Assembly: GCA_900752535.1 (NCBI GenBank)
Contig: CAADVV010000069.1
Location: 1-14,933 of the forward strand
From: Bacteroidales bacterium
GTDB lineage: Bacteria > Bacteroidota > Bacteroidia > Bacteroidales > Muribaculaceae
Direction of reading: 5' to 3'
Length of the DNA stretch: 14,933 nt
Below the pieces are notes generated by a model that made no database searches, was not told the origin of the DNA, and saw only the letters and a list, made by a program, of their open reading frames with translations. The position numbers were made by a program, and so were the translations under genes. This document shows, piece by piece, positions 14,401 to 14,933 of this stretch (position 1 is its first letter; every line of letters starts with the position of its first letter).

Positions 14401-14933
14401 TCGTTTTCGGGGTCGCGCTCCTTGAAGGCCACGGCGTAGCCTACGCCCGGTTCGCCGGCGCTCTTGGCCGCGTTACGTGCGGTCTTGACTGCGACGAGGT
14501 TTTTGAGATTGAAGTTGAAATAGTTGCTCTGGGGCCAGACGGCATAACGGTCGGTCTCGCTCTCGCTCGAGTATGTGCCCGGGGGAGTCAACGTCAGAGG
14601 CACCTCATATTCATAGTAGTTTGATTTCACGTCGCTGCCAAGACGCAGGAATACCGACATCTCGCCCGAGCGCAGATTGGTCGGATTGTCGACGAGGGCT
14701 TCGCCGTGAACCCACATCTGCATGCGGTCGTAGTTGCGCAGGTCGAGCATTGTGTTCTTGTAGGCGCCGCGTGCGTCGCCGGCCTGAAGCCCGGTGACCT
14801 TGAGCGACATCGACTGCTCGTTGAGTTGCACAATCTGAGACTGACCGGGGTCGGTGATACGTGTCACGCCCGGTGGAAGCACGTAGTTGACCGGCTCGCG
14901 GTCGGCATTCTCCTCAATGTTGACCACTGACAT
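11400..14933 (-). CDS. sprA: Cell-surface protein SprA/Sov, T9SS outer-membrane translocon (C-terminal part, truncated by window edge)
   Basis: The last 1177 codons of a very large outer-membrane protein; family members are about 2300-2500 residues, so roughly half is visible. In Flavobacterium and Porphyromonas this protein is the giant single-chain beta-barrel through which type IX secretion cargo crosses the outer membrane. The first visible residues, VVNIEENADREPVNYVLPPG, fit the conserved NIEEN...PVPYVLPPG region of the family. Later marks include DIWLNELKVTDF (about residues 205-216), many alternating aromatic/polar beta strands, and a C-terminal strand ending FGFQFNLSLAR. A lysine-rich stretch with a small beta-like domain lies at about residues 610-700 (KRFENKRQ...KEKKAKKFERTF). 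The ATG at the window edge is internal to the family alignment, not the true start. The frame is intact. A window with porQ and sprA suggests T9SS or a remnant. Confidence 0.88.
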   Translation of the reverse strand: MSVVNIEENADREPVNYVLPPGVTRITDPGQSQIVQLNEQSMSLKVTGLQAGDARGAYKNTMLDLRNYDRMQMWVHGEALVDNPTNLRSGEMSVFLRLGSDVKSNYYEYEVPLTLTPPGTYSSESETDRYAVWPQSNYFNFNLKNLVAVKTARNAAKSAGEPGVGYAVAFKERDPENERNTITVMGNPSLSDVRVMLVGVRNNSSVTKDADIWLNELKVTDFNSDGGWAAKANVNLGLSDIATLNFGAHVETAGFGGVDQSLAARRLDDYEQYNMAVQVDAGRFLPEKAKLKAPIYYSVSKEKISPKYNPLDQDVLLKDALDAAATKQERDSIENYAIERNTTQSFSISGLNFGVKSKRPMPWDPANFTLNFSFNKQSKSDPTTEYENTNDYRGSFQYSYSPYIKGLKPFGWIKSKNKNLKMLKEWEINYLPNNISFLTTMSRYYYEQQTRSETDVDFQLPVAVSKNFLWDRQLSLTWNLTKTINLSFNSNTSARIEEPVGAVNRRLFPDRYKEWKDTVWRSILSMGTPWSYNQTFTASWKAPFSRIPVLDFLTGGVNYNATYQWERGATVEGESIGNSIASQATFGADARFNFESLYKKIPFIKDVNKRFENKRQGSSAQKEKKAKKFERTFQLKPDTTLTIKHNLRTKKVKITATTPEGKPFRVKTRVIDGNNIEVLTTGTENVKFTIVEILKDEKNIWRNLGEYATRLVMTPRNFSMRYKSTRTLSLPLFRNDIGNIFGQSTSYGPMSPGLDFAFGFVDESYITRAKDRGWLMTSNGQTSPAIWSNSNEINFELTLEPFKGFKIVLTTNRTDNRSRQIQFMYENMPTTLSGSYTKTHIALATALKSSKAENGYESDAFNKFLEDIPIIARRIENNYRGLTYPTGGFMEGNVNAGQPFNPSVGTVLQTSSDVLIPAFLAAYSGRDAGSQYLTPFPSLAHALPNWRVTYDGLINLGNLRNIFKSFTLNHAYQCTYSVGSYSSYLNWVSADGENMGFIIDEATGAPVPSSPYNISSVAITEKFAPLIGAAVTLKNEMTLNAEYRDSRTLTLNSSAGQIVEANQRGITAGIGYKIVGFNTVLKMKGSQQGISNDLTINADFSYSQSTALIRRIESAYTQATSGTRTININVAANYIMSKRLTIGAFFDHQINTPLVSSSAYPTTNTSFGFQFNLSLAR

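Noticed and set aside
14118..14624. 168-codon + strand open frame opposite sprA
   Set aside because: It is antisense to a well-supported gene, has no recognisable domain, and its composition reflects the GC-rich codons of the opposite strand. Other long frames opposite porQ, ispH, the glycerophosphotransferase gene and nfo were rejected for the same reason.
1..14933. Mobile element, CRISPR array, toxin-antitoxin or defence system
   Set aside because: There is no transposase, integrase, phage gene, repeat-spacer pattern, terminal repeat or recognised defence domain. Gene content is housekeeping and envelope-related.

Overview
The window looks like ordinary chromosome from a Bacteroidales bacterium, perhaps near Muribaculaceae (lineage is inferred; I could run no search). 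The evidence is a moderately GC-rich sequence, TAnnTTTG -7 promoter elements of the Bacteroidetes type, few Shine-Dalgarno sequences, Bacteroidetes-style lipoproteins, and two outer-membrane proteins of the type IX secretion (T9SS) family, PorQ and SprA/Sov. I see no insertion sequence, phage gene, CRISPR array, tRNA or rRNA. Genes fill nearly all of the window; the longest gene-free stretch is about 170 bases (1546-1716).

Left part (1-4654). The 3' end of prfA (release factor 1) is followed after one base by pyrF (OMP decarboxylase). A small TonB C-terminal-domain protein converges on pyrF. Divergent from it is a tight + strand operon: porQ, cmk, ispH and a small lipoprotein. Its genes overlap or nearly touch (17-base overlap, 4-base gap, 4-base ATGA overlap), so an outer-membrane T9SS-type protein is co-transcribed with CMP kinase and the last enzyme of the MEP isoprenoid pathway.

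Middle part (4656-8911). A DUF4136-type lipoprotein on the - strand converges on that operon. Divergent from it is a second + strand operon: two half-size chromate-transporter (CHR) proteins with an ATGA overlap, then folC (dihydrofolate/folylpolyglutamate synthase). A CDP-glycerol glycerophosphotransferase-family gene converges on folC.

Right part (9000-14933), all on the - strand: an SLC45/sucrose-type MFS transporter, nfo (endonuclease IV, all nine metal ligands conserved at E. coli positions), and the C-terminal 1177 residues of SprA/Sov, the T9SS outer-membrane translocon, whose N-terminal half lies beyond the right edge.

I found no clearly new multi-gene system. The most unusual signals are: a GC-rich inverted repeat (8936-8979) at a promoter upstream of the glycerophosphotransferase-family gene, which has a second, mutually exclusive fold; a shared GGCTAnnTTTG core at three promoters; a possible near-leaderless GTG start for the first CHR gene; and the presence of both porQ and sprA, which raises the question of whether this organism has a complete T9SS.
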